Below are positions 1-5,115 of a stretch of DNA of 8,388 bases, piece by piece. The position numbers and the translations under genes were made by a program. The stretch is from Treponema sp. (lineage in GTDB: Bacteria; Spirochaetota; Spirochaetia; Treponematales; Treponemataceae), in assembly GCA_017613485.1 (NCBI GenBank), contig JAGADS010000337.1, positions 1 through 8,388 on the forward strand, read 5' to 3'. Each line of letters opens with the position of its first letter. Within the stretch, counting starts at the first letter, position 1. The notes beneath the pieces are model-generated. The model had not been told where the DNA came from, made no database searches, and was given only the letters and a program-made list of their open reading frames with translations.

Positions 1-1218
1 CCGCAGAGCCCTCAGCTTTACAAGCAGCTTTTGATGGTGTCCGGATTCGACAAGTATTTCCAGATTGCACGATGCTACCGTGACGAGGATGCCCGTGGAG
101 ACCGCCAGCCGGAATTCACACAGGTTGACATGGAGCTTAGCTTTACCAACCGCGAGGAAGTCCTGAATGTTACCGAGGCAATGATGGGCCATGTTTTCAA
201 GAAGACGATGAACTACGATCTTCCTGTTCACTTTGACCGTCTTAGCTGGGACGATGCATTTGACTTTTATGGAAGCGACAAGCCTGATTTACGCTTTGAT
301 CTTAAGATGCAGGATGCCTCTTTTATGGCAGACCTTTCTGATTTCAACGCATTCAAGGCAGGTGCGGCTAATTCTGACAAATCAATCGAGCGTCATAAGC
401 GTAGTGGACTCAAGGCTCTTGTTGTAAAGAATGTGGCTGACAAATATTCACGCAAGACAATTGAGGCACTGGAGACTGTTGCAAAGATAAACCACGCAAA
501 GGGCCTTGCATGGATGAAGGTGAATGGCGAGGGTGTTTTTGAAGGCGGAATCTCCAAGTTCTTTGCAGGAAAAGAAAGTGAGGTATGCTCAAAGCTTGGA
601 GCATGTCAAAATGACCTCTTGCTTTTTGTGAGCGATGAGAAATGGCAGACCGCCTGTGTCGCACTTGGAGCAGTACGCAAGCAGCTTGGAAAAGACCTTA
701 ACCTCTATAACCCCAAGGATGAATATCATTTTGTGTGGATCATCGACTTCCCGTATTTCGCATGGAATGAGGACGAGCAGCACTGGGAGACAGAGCACCA
801 CATGTTCACACTTCCGCAGAAAAAATACTGGGACACACTGGAATCAGATCCGGGCAGCGTAAAGGGAGACCTCTATGACCTTGTATTAAACGGCTATGAG
901 CTTGCATCAGGTTCTATGCGTATAAATGATCCTTCGTTGCAGCAGAGAATCTTCAAGATTGTAGGCTACAGTCAGGAGCGTGCGGAAAAGGCATTCGGCT
1001 TCCTTGTGCAGGCATTCAAGTTTGGAGCACCGCCACACGGAGGAATTGCACCGGGACTTGACCGTCTTTTGATGATCATGGAGAAGCAGGATTCAATCCA
1101 CGAGGTAATCGCATTCCCCAAGAACAATCTTGCACTTTCACCGATGGATGAATGTCCTTCTGAGGTTGACCAGAAGCAGCTGGATGAGCTTCACATCAAG
1201 TGTGTGGAAAAAGAATAA
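1..1218 (+). CDS. aspS: aspartyl-tRNA synthetase, 5' end outside the window
   Basis: Class II synthetase that activates aspartate and charges tRNA(Asp) in the cytoplasm. The reading frame is open from base 1 (PQSPQLYKQL...) to TAA at 1216-1218, giving 405 residues. Bacterial AspRS is about 590 residues, so roughly 185 N-terminal residues, including the anticodon-binding OB domain, lie upstream of the window. Visible landmarks, numbered from base 1: class II motif 2 around residues 15-45 (FQIARCYRDED, then RQPEFTQVD); the bacterial-type GAD insertion at about 105-225; the HHMFT segment at 266-270, where many bacterial enzymes have HHPFT; LYDLVLNGYELASGS at 291-305; and motif 3 GIAPGLDRLLMIM at 348-360. 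The C-terminal tail with PSEVDQKQLDELHI is typical of bacterial AspRS. An internal TTG-ATG at 31-36 is not a start, because the family sequence continues upstream of it. apbE follows after 2 bases. The family assignment is secure. Whether the enzyme is discriminating or non-discriminating cannot be judged without the N-terminus. Confidence 0.97.
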   Translation, partial: PQSPQLYKQLLMVSGFDKYFQIARCYRDEDARGDRQPEFTQVDMELSFTNREEVLNVTEAMMGHVFKKTMNYDLPVHFDRLSWDDAFDFYGSDKPDLRFDLKMQDASFMADLSDFNAFKAGAANSDKSIERHKRSGLKALVVKNVADKYSRKTIEALETVAKINHAKGLAWMKVNGEGVFEGGISKFFAGKESEVCSKLGACQNDLLLFVSDEKWQTACVALGAVRKQLGKDLNLYNPKDEYHFVWIIDFPYFAWNEDEQHWETEHHMFTLPQKKYWDTLESDPGSVKGDLYDLVLNGYELASGSMRINDPSLQQRIFKIVGYSQERAEKAFGFLVQAFKFGAPPHGGIAPGLDRLLMIMEKQDSIHEVIAFPKNNLALSPMDECPSEVDQKQLDELHIKCVEKE

Positions 1219-1220
1219 AA

Positions 1221-2204
1221 ATGAATAAATCTCTCAGGATCTGTCTGTCTGCTGTTTTTCTATGTCTGATGTTCTTTTCATGCAAGCCCAGAAAAGCGGT
1301 GACAGTTCAGGTCCTGGGAACAGTCTGTACCGTAAATCTTTATGAGGACGGAAGCGACAGGCTGTACGATCTTGTCTTTGAACGCCTGGATCAAATCGAT
1401 TCTGTATTCAACCTGAACAATCCCGATTCTGAGATAAATAAAATAAATGCGGCCGCAGGAAAAAATCCTGTTGAAGTATGCGATGATGTTTACACAGTGC
1501 TAAATGCATCCCTGTATTATGCAGAAAAAAGTGACGGGGCATTTGATCCAACCATAGGACCTCTTGTTAAACTGTGGGGCATAAACACAGAAAGAGCAAG
1601 GGTTCCCTCCGAGGATGAAATTCAAAAAACTCTTTTACTCGTTGACTGGAAAAAAGTTCAGCTTAAAAAATCAAATGACAAAGCAACTGTATTTCTGGAA
1701 GAGCCAGGGATGAGCCTTGATTTTGGCGGCATTGCAAAGGGGTTTGCCGCAGACGAGATTTGTTCGATACTGAAAAAGGAAAAAGTAAAGCGTGCCATAA
1801 TTGATCTTGGCGGAAACATCCTTGTGTGGGGAAACAAGCCGGATGGAACTCCCTGGAAAGTCGGAATAAAAAATCCAAACAACGAGGCTCTTGAACCTCC
1901 TGTGCTTTTGAAGGTTGAAGGCGGGACATCTGTTGTTACAAGCGGTGTGTATGAGCGTTATTTTGAGCAGGACGGAATCATCTATCATCACATATTGAAT
2001 CCAAGGACAGGATATCCGGTTCAAAACGGACTATTAAGCTCCACGGTGGTATGCTCATCCTCCATGGATGCAGATGCCTTGAGTACGGTTTCTTTTGTGC
2101 TGGGTCCCGAATTGTATGAAAAAAAGTTTGACGAGGCCACGGTGTTCATCAAAAATGACATGACCGTTCAAGCCCCGCCAACGCTGGATTATGAATTGAA
2201 TTAG
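1221..2204 (+). CDS. apbE: FAD:protein FMN transferase / FAD pyrophosphatase lipoprotein (ApbE/Ftp family)
   Basis: ApbE-family proteins use FAD to attach FMN covalently to Thr residues of exported flavoproteins; the T. pallidum member Ftp also hydrolyses FAD to FMN and AMP. The product is 327 residues, normal for the family. The N-terminus is a lipoprotein signal: MNKSLR, a hydrophobic run, then FFSC with the candidate lipidated Cys21, so it should be anchored in a membrane facing the periplasm. Family motifs, in order: PDSEINKIN (68-76), AFDPTIGPLVKLWG (107-120), LDFGGIAKGFAADE (166-179), IDLGGNILVWG (194-204), WKVGIKNP (212-219), HHILNPRTGYPV (256-267) and MDADALST (282-289), in which Asp285 and Thr289 match the metal-binding positions. 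Asn66 (NLNNPDS) stands where E. coli ApbE has Tyr (STYRKDS), as in treponemal Ftp, so FAD hydrolysis is plausible. ATG at 1221 is chosen because it gives the signal peptide directly; a GTG at 1200 lies inside aspS. The ribosome site is weak (GGAAAAAG), consistent with translational coupling to aspS 2 bases upstream. Confidence 0.95.
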   Translation: MNKSLRICLSAVFLCLMFFSCKPRKAVTVQVLGTVCTVNLYEDGSDRLYDLVFERLDQIDSVFNLNNPDSEINKINAAAGKNPVEVCDDVYTVLNASLYYAEKSDGAFDPTIGPLVKLWGINTERARVPSEDEIQKTLLLVDWKKVQLKKSNDKATVFLEEPGMSLDFGGIAKGFAADEICSILKKEKVKRAIIDLGGNILVWGNKPDGTPWKVGIKNPNNEALEPPVLLKVEGGTSVVTSGVYERYFEQDGIIYHHILNPRTGYPVQNGLLSSTVVCSSSMDADALSTVSFVLGPELYEKKFDEATVFIKNDMTVQAPPTLDYELN

Positions 2205-2213
2205 ATAGAATTG

Positions 2214-2241
2214 TGTCATTATCGGGCGTGACCCGATAATC
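2214..2241 (+). repeat. palindromic repeat, copy A (TGTCATT...AATC family)
   Basis: This copy reads TGTCATT, then ATCGGG (2221-2226), loop CGTGA (2227-2231), CCCGAT (2232-2237) and AATC. With the constant ATT/AAT pair, the stem is a perfect 9 bp (2218-2226 with 2232-2240). It starts 9 bases after the apbE stop. No T-run follows, so it does not look like a rho-independent terminator, although it could stabilise the 3' end of the aspS-apbE mRNA. It shares its outer bases with the copies at 2266-2296 (opposite strand) and 4541-4572 while the inner stem sequence differs. Confidence 0.8.
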
Positions 2242-2265
2242 TTGATTATCCTCTGCATGATAACG

Positions 2266-2344
2266 TAGGATTGCCGGATCAAGTCCGGCAATGACAGTGG
2301 CATCAACTTCGGCAATGACATTGGTCTCAATTCCGGCAATGACA
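2266..2344 (-). repeat. palindromic repeat copy B with a three-unit 24-bp tandem array
   Basis: Read on the minus strand, 2296-2266 is a full family copy: TGTCATT, GCCGGA, loop CTTGA, TCCGGC, AATCCTA, with a perfect 9-bp stem (2270-2278 with 2284-2292). Its left arm and loop are repeated twice more at an exact 24-base period: CCGGCAATGACA at 2285-2296, TCGGCAATGACA at 2309-2320 and CCGGCAATGACA at 2333-2344 (plus strand). In the two extra units the TTGA of the loop is kept but the right arm no longer pairs. The 24-base period keeps a minus-strand frame open and would encode 8-residue repeats of the MSLPELRP type, but no ribosome site is seen and I regard it as non-coding. The array ends 9 bases from the stop codon of the transporter gene. 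Confidence 0.8.
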
Positions 2345-2353
2345 AAAATTGCC

Positions 2354-3592
2354 CTAAATGTATTTTTTTAATTCCTGTGGCTGAATGTTCTTTGTCTTTA
2401 CGGCAACGATGTAGGTTCCGAACATTGCATTTACTGTGTCAATTCCTGCAGCTATTGCACATAGGATCGGAGCAGTACCTTTTAAAAGATGATATCCTGC
2501 CTCAAAGTTAGGACCATAGGACATGCACATGAGTGTAAGGGCAAAGAAAGGTCCTCCACTCGGTCTGTCTGCAAGTGCAAACGAAATCAGGAATGCAAAA
2601 CCTGCAATCCATAATGAAGTCTGGATATTAATGTCGTTGCGTGAATATGAGCGCAGAATCTGAAGGAAACATACTGTCACGACAAGGGCCGCACCTCCAC
2701 GTCCGAATATTGCAAAGAGCGGGTGTGTAGCTGCATTGGACCTTCTGTGGATGCCAAGGCTTTCGTGACTGTGCCTCATACTTACAGGAAGCGTAAGGTT
2801 TGTGTCTCCGCTGAAGAATGCCACAAGAAGAGGACAGATGCTTGCGTACAGGATACGCCAAGGATGACGCTCATGACAGATCAGCCATGTAAGAAGCGGA
2901 TATACGACAAACGCCATGATGGCAAAATCAACAATAAGCAAAATGAACAGCGGCATGAAAACCTGCAAATCCTGAACAGCAACAAAGTCAACAGTCCACT
3001 TGCACATTACTGCAATCATTCCGACAGAAAGCATTTCCGTGAAAAAAGTCATTACGTGGTAGCAGAGACGGCTAAGAGAGTCAAAGAGTGTAATGGCAGG
3101 ACGTGCAAAGTTCTTTTCGTTTACCGCACCGGCACCGGCAAGACCTGCAAAAATATACACCGGCAGAAGATATGCACCTTGGAGAAGGGCTTCAAATCCA
3201 GTATATGGGAAAATGGCACGGATAAGATTCTTTACGTCCAGAGTCTCAATCTCGGCATTTTTACCGACGGCTATCGGTGAAATCGGAATGCGTGGCAGCT
3301 TTACAATAAGTGCAGAAGTAAGCCCAAGTGCAACCAGCATAAGGGATGATATGATAATTACGCTGAAAGTCCAAATCCCGGTTTTAAGAATCTTTTTATC
3401 CTCACGCAACCGGTAACATGCACATATAATCGAGAAAAACAACATCGGTAAGAGCATGTAGCGACCGAAACGAACAACAATTTCCAGAATAAAATCCAGA
3501 ATTTCACTTCCCTGCGTACTGTTGACTGGCAGTAATAAAGCTGCAATCAATCCAATACCAATTCCAAGTAAATATTTTAGCCATAGTTTCAT
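2354..3592 (-). CDS. divergent dicarboxylate/amino acid:cation symporter (DAACS/SDF family)
   Basis: Inner-membrane protein of 412 residues, close to the usual SDF length (about 400-430), highly hydrophobic throughout. The family normally imports glutamate, aspartate or C4-dicarboxylates with Na+ or H+. Segments that match: MLLPMLFFSII (46-56), IFPYTGFEALLQGAYLLPVYIFA (127-149) for the NPFEAL...NVLPVIVFA region, FFSGDTNLTLPVSM (259-272) in place of the serine-rich HP1 loop SSSAATLP, and SGGPFFALTLM (345-355) for HP2. Two substrate or ion signatures are altered: the TM7 motif NMDGT appears as GRGGA (297-301), and the TM8 region with RTxxNVxGD appears as IDTVNAMFGT (384-393), retaining only the Asn. 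The substrate is therefore unknown and could differ from classical members. The start is fixed within narrow limits: ATG at 3592 has an in-frame TAG at 3601-3599 just upstream and no nearby downstream Met. No good Shine-Dalgarno site is visible. The gene is convergent with apbE and divergent from the gene at 3690. Confidence 0.85.
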   Translation of the reverse strand: MKLWLKYLLGIGIGLIAALLLPVNSTQGSEILDFILEIVVRFGRYMLLPMLFFSIICACYRLREDKKILKTGIWTFSVIIISSLMLVALGLTSALIVKLPRIPISPIAVGKNAEIETLDVKNLIRAIFPYTGFEALLQGAYLLPVYIFAGLAGAGAVNEKNFARPAITLFDSLSRLCYHVMTFFTEMLSVGMIAVMCKWTVDFVAVQDLQVFMPLFILLIVDFAIMAFVVYPLLTWLICHERHPWRILYASICPLLVAFFSGDTNLTLPVSMRHSHESLGIHRRSNAATHPLFAIFGRGGAALVVTVCFLQILRSYSRNDINIQTSLWIAGFAFLISFALADRPSGGPFFALTLMCMSYGPNFEAGYHLLKGTAPILCAIAAGIDTVNAMFGTYIVAVKTKNIQPQELKKYI

Positions 3593-3600
3593 AATATTCT

Positions 3601-3629
3601 ATTATATCAATATTTTAATCCTAATACAA
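3601..3629 (-). promoter_or_regulatory. sigma70-type promoter for the DAACS transporter gene
   Basis: On the minus strand there is TTGTAT (3629-3624), a 17-base spacer, and a consensus TATAAT (3606-3601) preceded by TGA, so an extended -10. The predicted start of transcription is near 3594-3595, only 2-3 bases before the ATG at 3592, so the mRNA would be nearly leaderless. The -35 is poor (3 of 6), and the -10 carries the prediction. Confidence 0.55.
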
Positions 3630-3654
3630 CAGCAAGTCAGACGTTCTGATTCCC

Positions 3655-3683
3655 TTTTCAAAAACTCAAATCTATGGTATATT
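3655..3683 (+). promoter_or_regulatory. sigma70-type promoter for the SDR-like gene
   Basis: TTTTCA (3655-3660), a 17-base spacer and TATATT (3678-3683) preceded by TGG, an extended -10. The expected transcription start, 6-7 bases after the -10, falls on or next to the A of ATG 3690. This implies a leaderless mRNA unless translation begins further in. It lies back-to-back with the transporter promoter, with the two -35 boxes about 25 bases apart. Confidence 0.55.
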
Positions 3684-3689
3684 AAGGTT

Positions 3690-4499
3690 ATGGCGATAAC
3701 AACTCTTGTAGCCGGAAAGGATATGCCGGCTTGTACAAAATTTGCAGATGGACTCGTTCAGAGGGGAAGGTATGTGGTTGTCTCAGGACCTGAGTCAAAT
3801 GATGATGAGAATACAAATGCAGACGAGGCTCAGAGTGAACGGCAGCAGAAACTGATGGGAAAGGCATCCGGTGTTGCGACAGTTGAATGGAACAAGAATT
3901 CCCCGATTTCTTCCCGCACATTTTTACTGAGTGCAGAGACAATTTTTGAATCCCTTGATGAAGTCGTGATGTACTTTGACGAAGAGCTGTTTGCCTCCCG
4001 TGCAGACCAGGTTGACATAGAGGAATGTGCCAAAGGATGTGACGAGCTGATTCTTTCGTATCAGTATCTGACCCTTGAGGTATTGCGCAGGTTTGAGCAC
4101 AGGCACAATGCGGATGAACCGGGCAAGCTGATATACCTGATAAAAGAAGGACCTTCTGCGGCAGATGCAGTACGTGCTCCGTCATTGAGAAACGGTGCGT
4201 ATTCAATTGCATCTCCTGTTGTGGCAGCGGCTTCCAGTGCATTCATTGCGTTTACAGAGAATATTGTTGCCCTGTACGGTGACTTGCCTTATGTTGAATT
4301 CTTCCTTGTGCGTGGAGACAAATCACAGGACCTTGTAAACAACGATACGGCATTTGCAAAATGGCTCGGCGGCTACATAGATGACACCGCAAAACTGGGC
4401 GAGGCATCTTCTGCAAAAAAGTCACTCAACTGGATAAAACCCGGCACCAAAGTTCAACAGCAAAGCGGCGGCGGTTTCTCCCTGTTTGGGAAAAAATAA
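3690..4499 (+). CDS. hypothetical protein with a degenerate short-chain dehydrogenase (SDR)-like fold
   Basis: Soluble, probably cytoplasmic protein of 269 residues; I do not recognise a named family. The layout resembles an SDR Rossmann domain. An N-terminal strand and turn TTLVAGKDMPA (4-14) leads to a helix and GRYVVVSG (26-33), as in TALVTGxxxGIG...GAxVVV. A VEWN...FESLDEVVMYFDE stretch (65-98) matches the usual strand leading to LDVLVNNA. GKLIYLIKEGPSA (145-157) and the AYSIAS helix start (170-175) match GRIVNISS and YSxxK. The glycine-rich TGxxxGxG is lost, and the catalytic Lys four residues after Tyr171 is Ser175, so normal dehydrogenase chemistry is unlikely. The tail ends in a Gly-rich SGGGFSLFGKK. 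ATG 3690 is preferred because it keeps the first beta strand and sits at the predicted transcription start. ATG 3723 has a GGAAAGG before it but would remove that strand. The frame is open back to 3522, but that part overlaps the promoters and the divergent gene. The SDR relation is inference from pattern. Confidence 0.8.
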   Translation: MAITTLVAGKDMPACTKFADGLVQRGRYVVVSGPESNDDENTNADEAQSERQQKLMGKASGVATVEWNKNSPISSRTFLLSAETIFESLDEVVMYFDEELFASRADQVDIEECAKGCDELILSYQYLTLEVLRRFEHRHNADEPGKLIYLIKEGPSAADAVRAPSLRNGAYSIASPVVAAASSAFIAFTENIVALYGDLPYVEFFLVRGDKSQDLVNNDTAFAKWLGGYIDDTAKLGEASSAKKSLNWIKPGTKVQQQSGGGFSLFGKK

Positions 4500-4540
4500 G
4501 AAGTAGCGGCTACCAGTATCATTCCAGTTAATCGAAACAA

Positions 4541-4572
4541 TGTCATTCCCGCGCAGCGACGCGGGAATCCTA
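4541..4572 (+). repeat. palindromic repeat, copy C (TGTCATT...AATCCTA family)
   Basis: This copy reads TGTCATT, CCCGCG (4548-4553), loop CAGCGA (4554-4559), CGCGGG (4560-4565) and AATCCTA, with a perfect 9-bp stem including the constant ATT/AAT. Its end AATCCTA is identical to that of copy B at 2266-2272. It lies between the convergent ends of the SDR-like gene and the MNT operon. The final CTA supplies the TAG stop of the remnant gene on the minus strand. Confidence 0.85.
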
Positions 4573-4641
4573 GATCGTGGAGATTTGTTTTTTAACCCAC
4601 TCAAGTACACGGTTTTTATCAAATAAAGCCTTCTTCGTCAT
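4570..4641 (-). pseudogene. truncated second gene of the MNT operon, possibly the start of a HEPN-domain partner
   Basis: An ATG at 4641-4639 overlaps the TGA stop of the nucleotidyltransferase gene as ATGA, the usual arrangement for translational coupling. It opens a frame of only 23 codons reading MTKKALFDKNRV, then LEWVKKQISTI, ending at TAG 4572-4570. That stop lies in the constant end of the palindromic repeat 4541-4572. Genes for minimal nucleotidyltransferases of this size are very often paired with a HEPN-domain gene, whose first helix commonly reads like xLEWLKKAexDL. The LEWVKK here fits that start and the likeness breaks off near the repeat. I infer a gene cut by repeat insertion or by a deletion ending at the repeat. 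It could instead be an intact small peptide gene, or chance. The HEPN identity rests on very few residues. Confidence 0.4.
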
Positions 4642-4952
4642 TTCTCATAAATCAAAACTCCATCCCGGAAAACTTCACGTTCAATTGTCGGCTGCATTTT
4701 TAGATTTTCAAAAGAACTTTCGTGACCAACAACTATATCAACCGGAGTTTTCCTTATACCCCGAAGAGATCTATATGCCTTTTGTCCAAGCAATATCTCG
4801 TTTCCCGAATCATCCGGCATTACAAGATAAAAATCATAATCACTATCTGCATGGTAAGTGTTTTTCGCATAAGAACCGAAGAGATAGATCCTGACAGGAT
4901 TCATTTCAAGTCGCAGTTTTTCGCTTATAAGTCTTGCTTCTTCCGTAATCAT
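4638..4952 (-). CDS. minimal nucleotidyltransferase (MNT/NTase fold), possible antitoxin
   Basis: Small cytoplasmic protein of 104 residues, the normal size for the minimal nucleotidyltransferase group of the polymerase-beta superfamily. The catalytic pattern is complete: FGSYAKN (25-31) gives the GS motif, DSDYD (36-40) gives the two metal-binding aspartates Asp38 and Asp40, and VDIVV (71-75) gives the third, Asp72. Such proteins transfer nucleotides to a partner. In MNT/HEPN toxin-antitoxin pairs they add AMP to the HEPN ribonuclease and silence it. Here the expected partner is reduced to the 23-codon remnant that overlaps the stop codon by ATGA. ATG 4952 is chosen because a near-perfect ribosome site precedes it at the right distance and a promoter lies just upstream. 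The fold and active site are clear. The biological role (antitoxin or free-standing nucleotidyltransferase) is not. Confidence 0.88.
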   Translation of the reverse strand: MITEEARLISEKLRLEMNPVRIYLFGSYAKNTYHADSDYDFYLVMPDDSGNEILLGQKAYRSLRGIRKTPVDIVVGHESSFENLKMQPTIEREVFRDGVLIYEK

Positions 4953-4954
4953 AA

Positions 4955-4963
4955 ATCACCTCC
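4955..4963 (-). promoter_or_regulatory. strong ribosome binding site of the MNT gene
   Basis: The minus strand reads GGAGGTGAT, a nine-base match to the end of 16S rRNA. The GGAGG core sits 6 bases before the ATG at 4952. It is by far the best ribosome site in the window, in contrast to the poor or missing ones of the transporter and SDR-like genes. Confidence 0.85.
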
Positions 4964-4981
4964 AGCAAAATTATTTATAAA

Positions 4982-5010
4982 ATGATACCATACCCCACAT
5001 GCACCGTCAA
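4982..5010 (-). promoter_or_regulatory. sigma70-type promoter of the MNT gene
   Basis: Minus strand: TTGACG (5010-5005, 5 of 6 to consensus), exactly 17 bases, then TATCAT (4987-4982, 5 of 6) preceded by TATGG, an extended -10. Transcription should start near 4975, leaving a leader of about 20 bases that carries the ribosome site. It is the best-scoring promoter in the window by eye. Confidence 0.75.
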
Positions 5011-5017
5011 GGTATCA
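4983..5017. promoter_or_regulatory. inverted repeat spanning the MNT promoter, candidate operator
   Basis: TGATACC (4983-4989) and GGTATCA (5011-5017) are perfect 7-bp inverted arms separated by 21 bases. One arm covers most of the -10 box and its TGG extension, the other sits directly next to the -35 box. Arm centres are 28 bases apart, close to three helical turns (about 31.5 bases) but not exact. This is a plausible repressor site for autoregulation, but the overlap with promoter bases means that part of the arm identity could be coincidental. Confidence 0.4.
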
Positions 5018-5020
5018 ATG

Positions 5021-5041
5021 AAAATGCTTTTTGTGCATTTT
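5021..5041. other. hairpin between the terminator and the MNT promoter
   Basis: AAAATGC (5021-5027), loop TTTTTGT, GCATTTT (5035-5041): a perfect but AT-rich 7-bp stem. Read on the minus strand it follows the terminator at 5045-5081 and ends in TTTT, so it might act as a weak backup terminator protecting the MNT promoter from read-through. No other role is visible. Confidence 0.35.
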
Positions 5042-5044
5042 GAT

Positions 5045-5081
5045 AAAAAAATCCCCACCCCATCATGTGACGGAGCGGGGA
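5045..5081 (-). terminator. rho-independent terminator of the large surface-protein gene
   Basis: On the minus strand TCCCCGCTCC (5081-5072), a 10-base loop and GGGGTGGGGA (5061-5052) form a 10-bp GC-rich stem with two G-U pairs, followed at once by TTTTTTT (5051-5045). It begins 34 bases after the stop codon of the gene at 5116, a textbook placement. Confidence 0.92.
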
Positions 5082-5115
5082 AATTGTTAAATCAACGTGA
5101 CAAGTAAACTACTCT

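Noticed and set aside
2285..2344. CRISPR array
   Set aside because: The units are contiguous at a 24-base period with related spacers of 12 bases, and no cas genes are nearby. This is a tandem duplication of palindrome DNA.
2055..2345. Minus-strand frame encoding MSLPELRP-type octapeptide repeats
   Set aside because: The repeats are the translation of the 24-base tandem palindrome array, the rest is antisense to apbE, and there is no ribosome site. It is a repeat by-product, not a gene.
2335..2369. Hairpin GGCAAT/ATTGCC followed by a T-run as terminator for apbE
   Set aside because: The stem is only 6 bp and the seven Ts begin 9 bases after it. The left arm belongs to the repeat unit and the T-run codes for the Lys residues of the transporter tail. 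Too weak to call.
2723..3280. Plus-strand open frame of 185 codons
   Set aside because: It lies antisense inside the transporter gene, has a composition rich in Lys, Cys and His without domain character, and has no ribosome site. The minus-strand frame has clear family motifs.
3522..3689. 56-residue N-terminal extension of the SDR-like protein
   Set aside because: It would run through the divergent promoter region and into the transporter gene. The promoter at 3655-3683 and the protein pattern place the start at ATG 3690.
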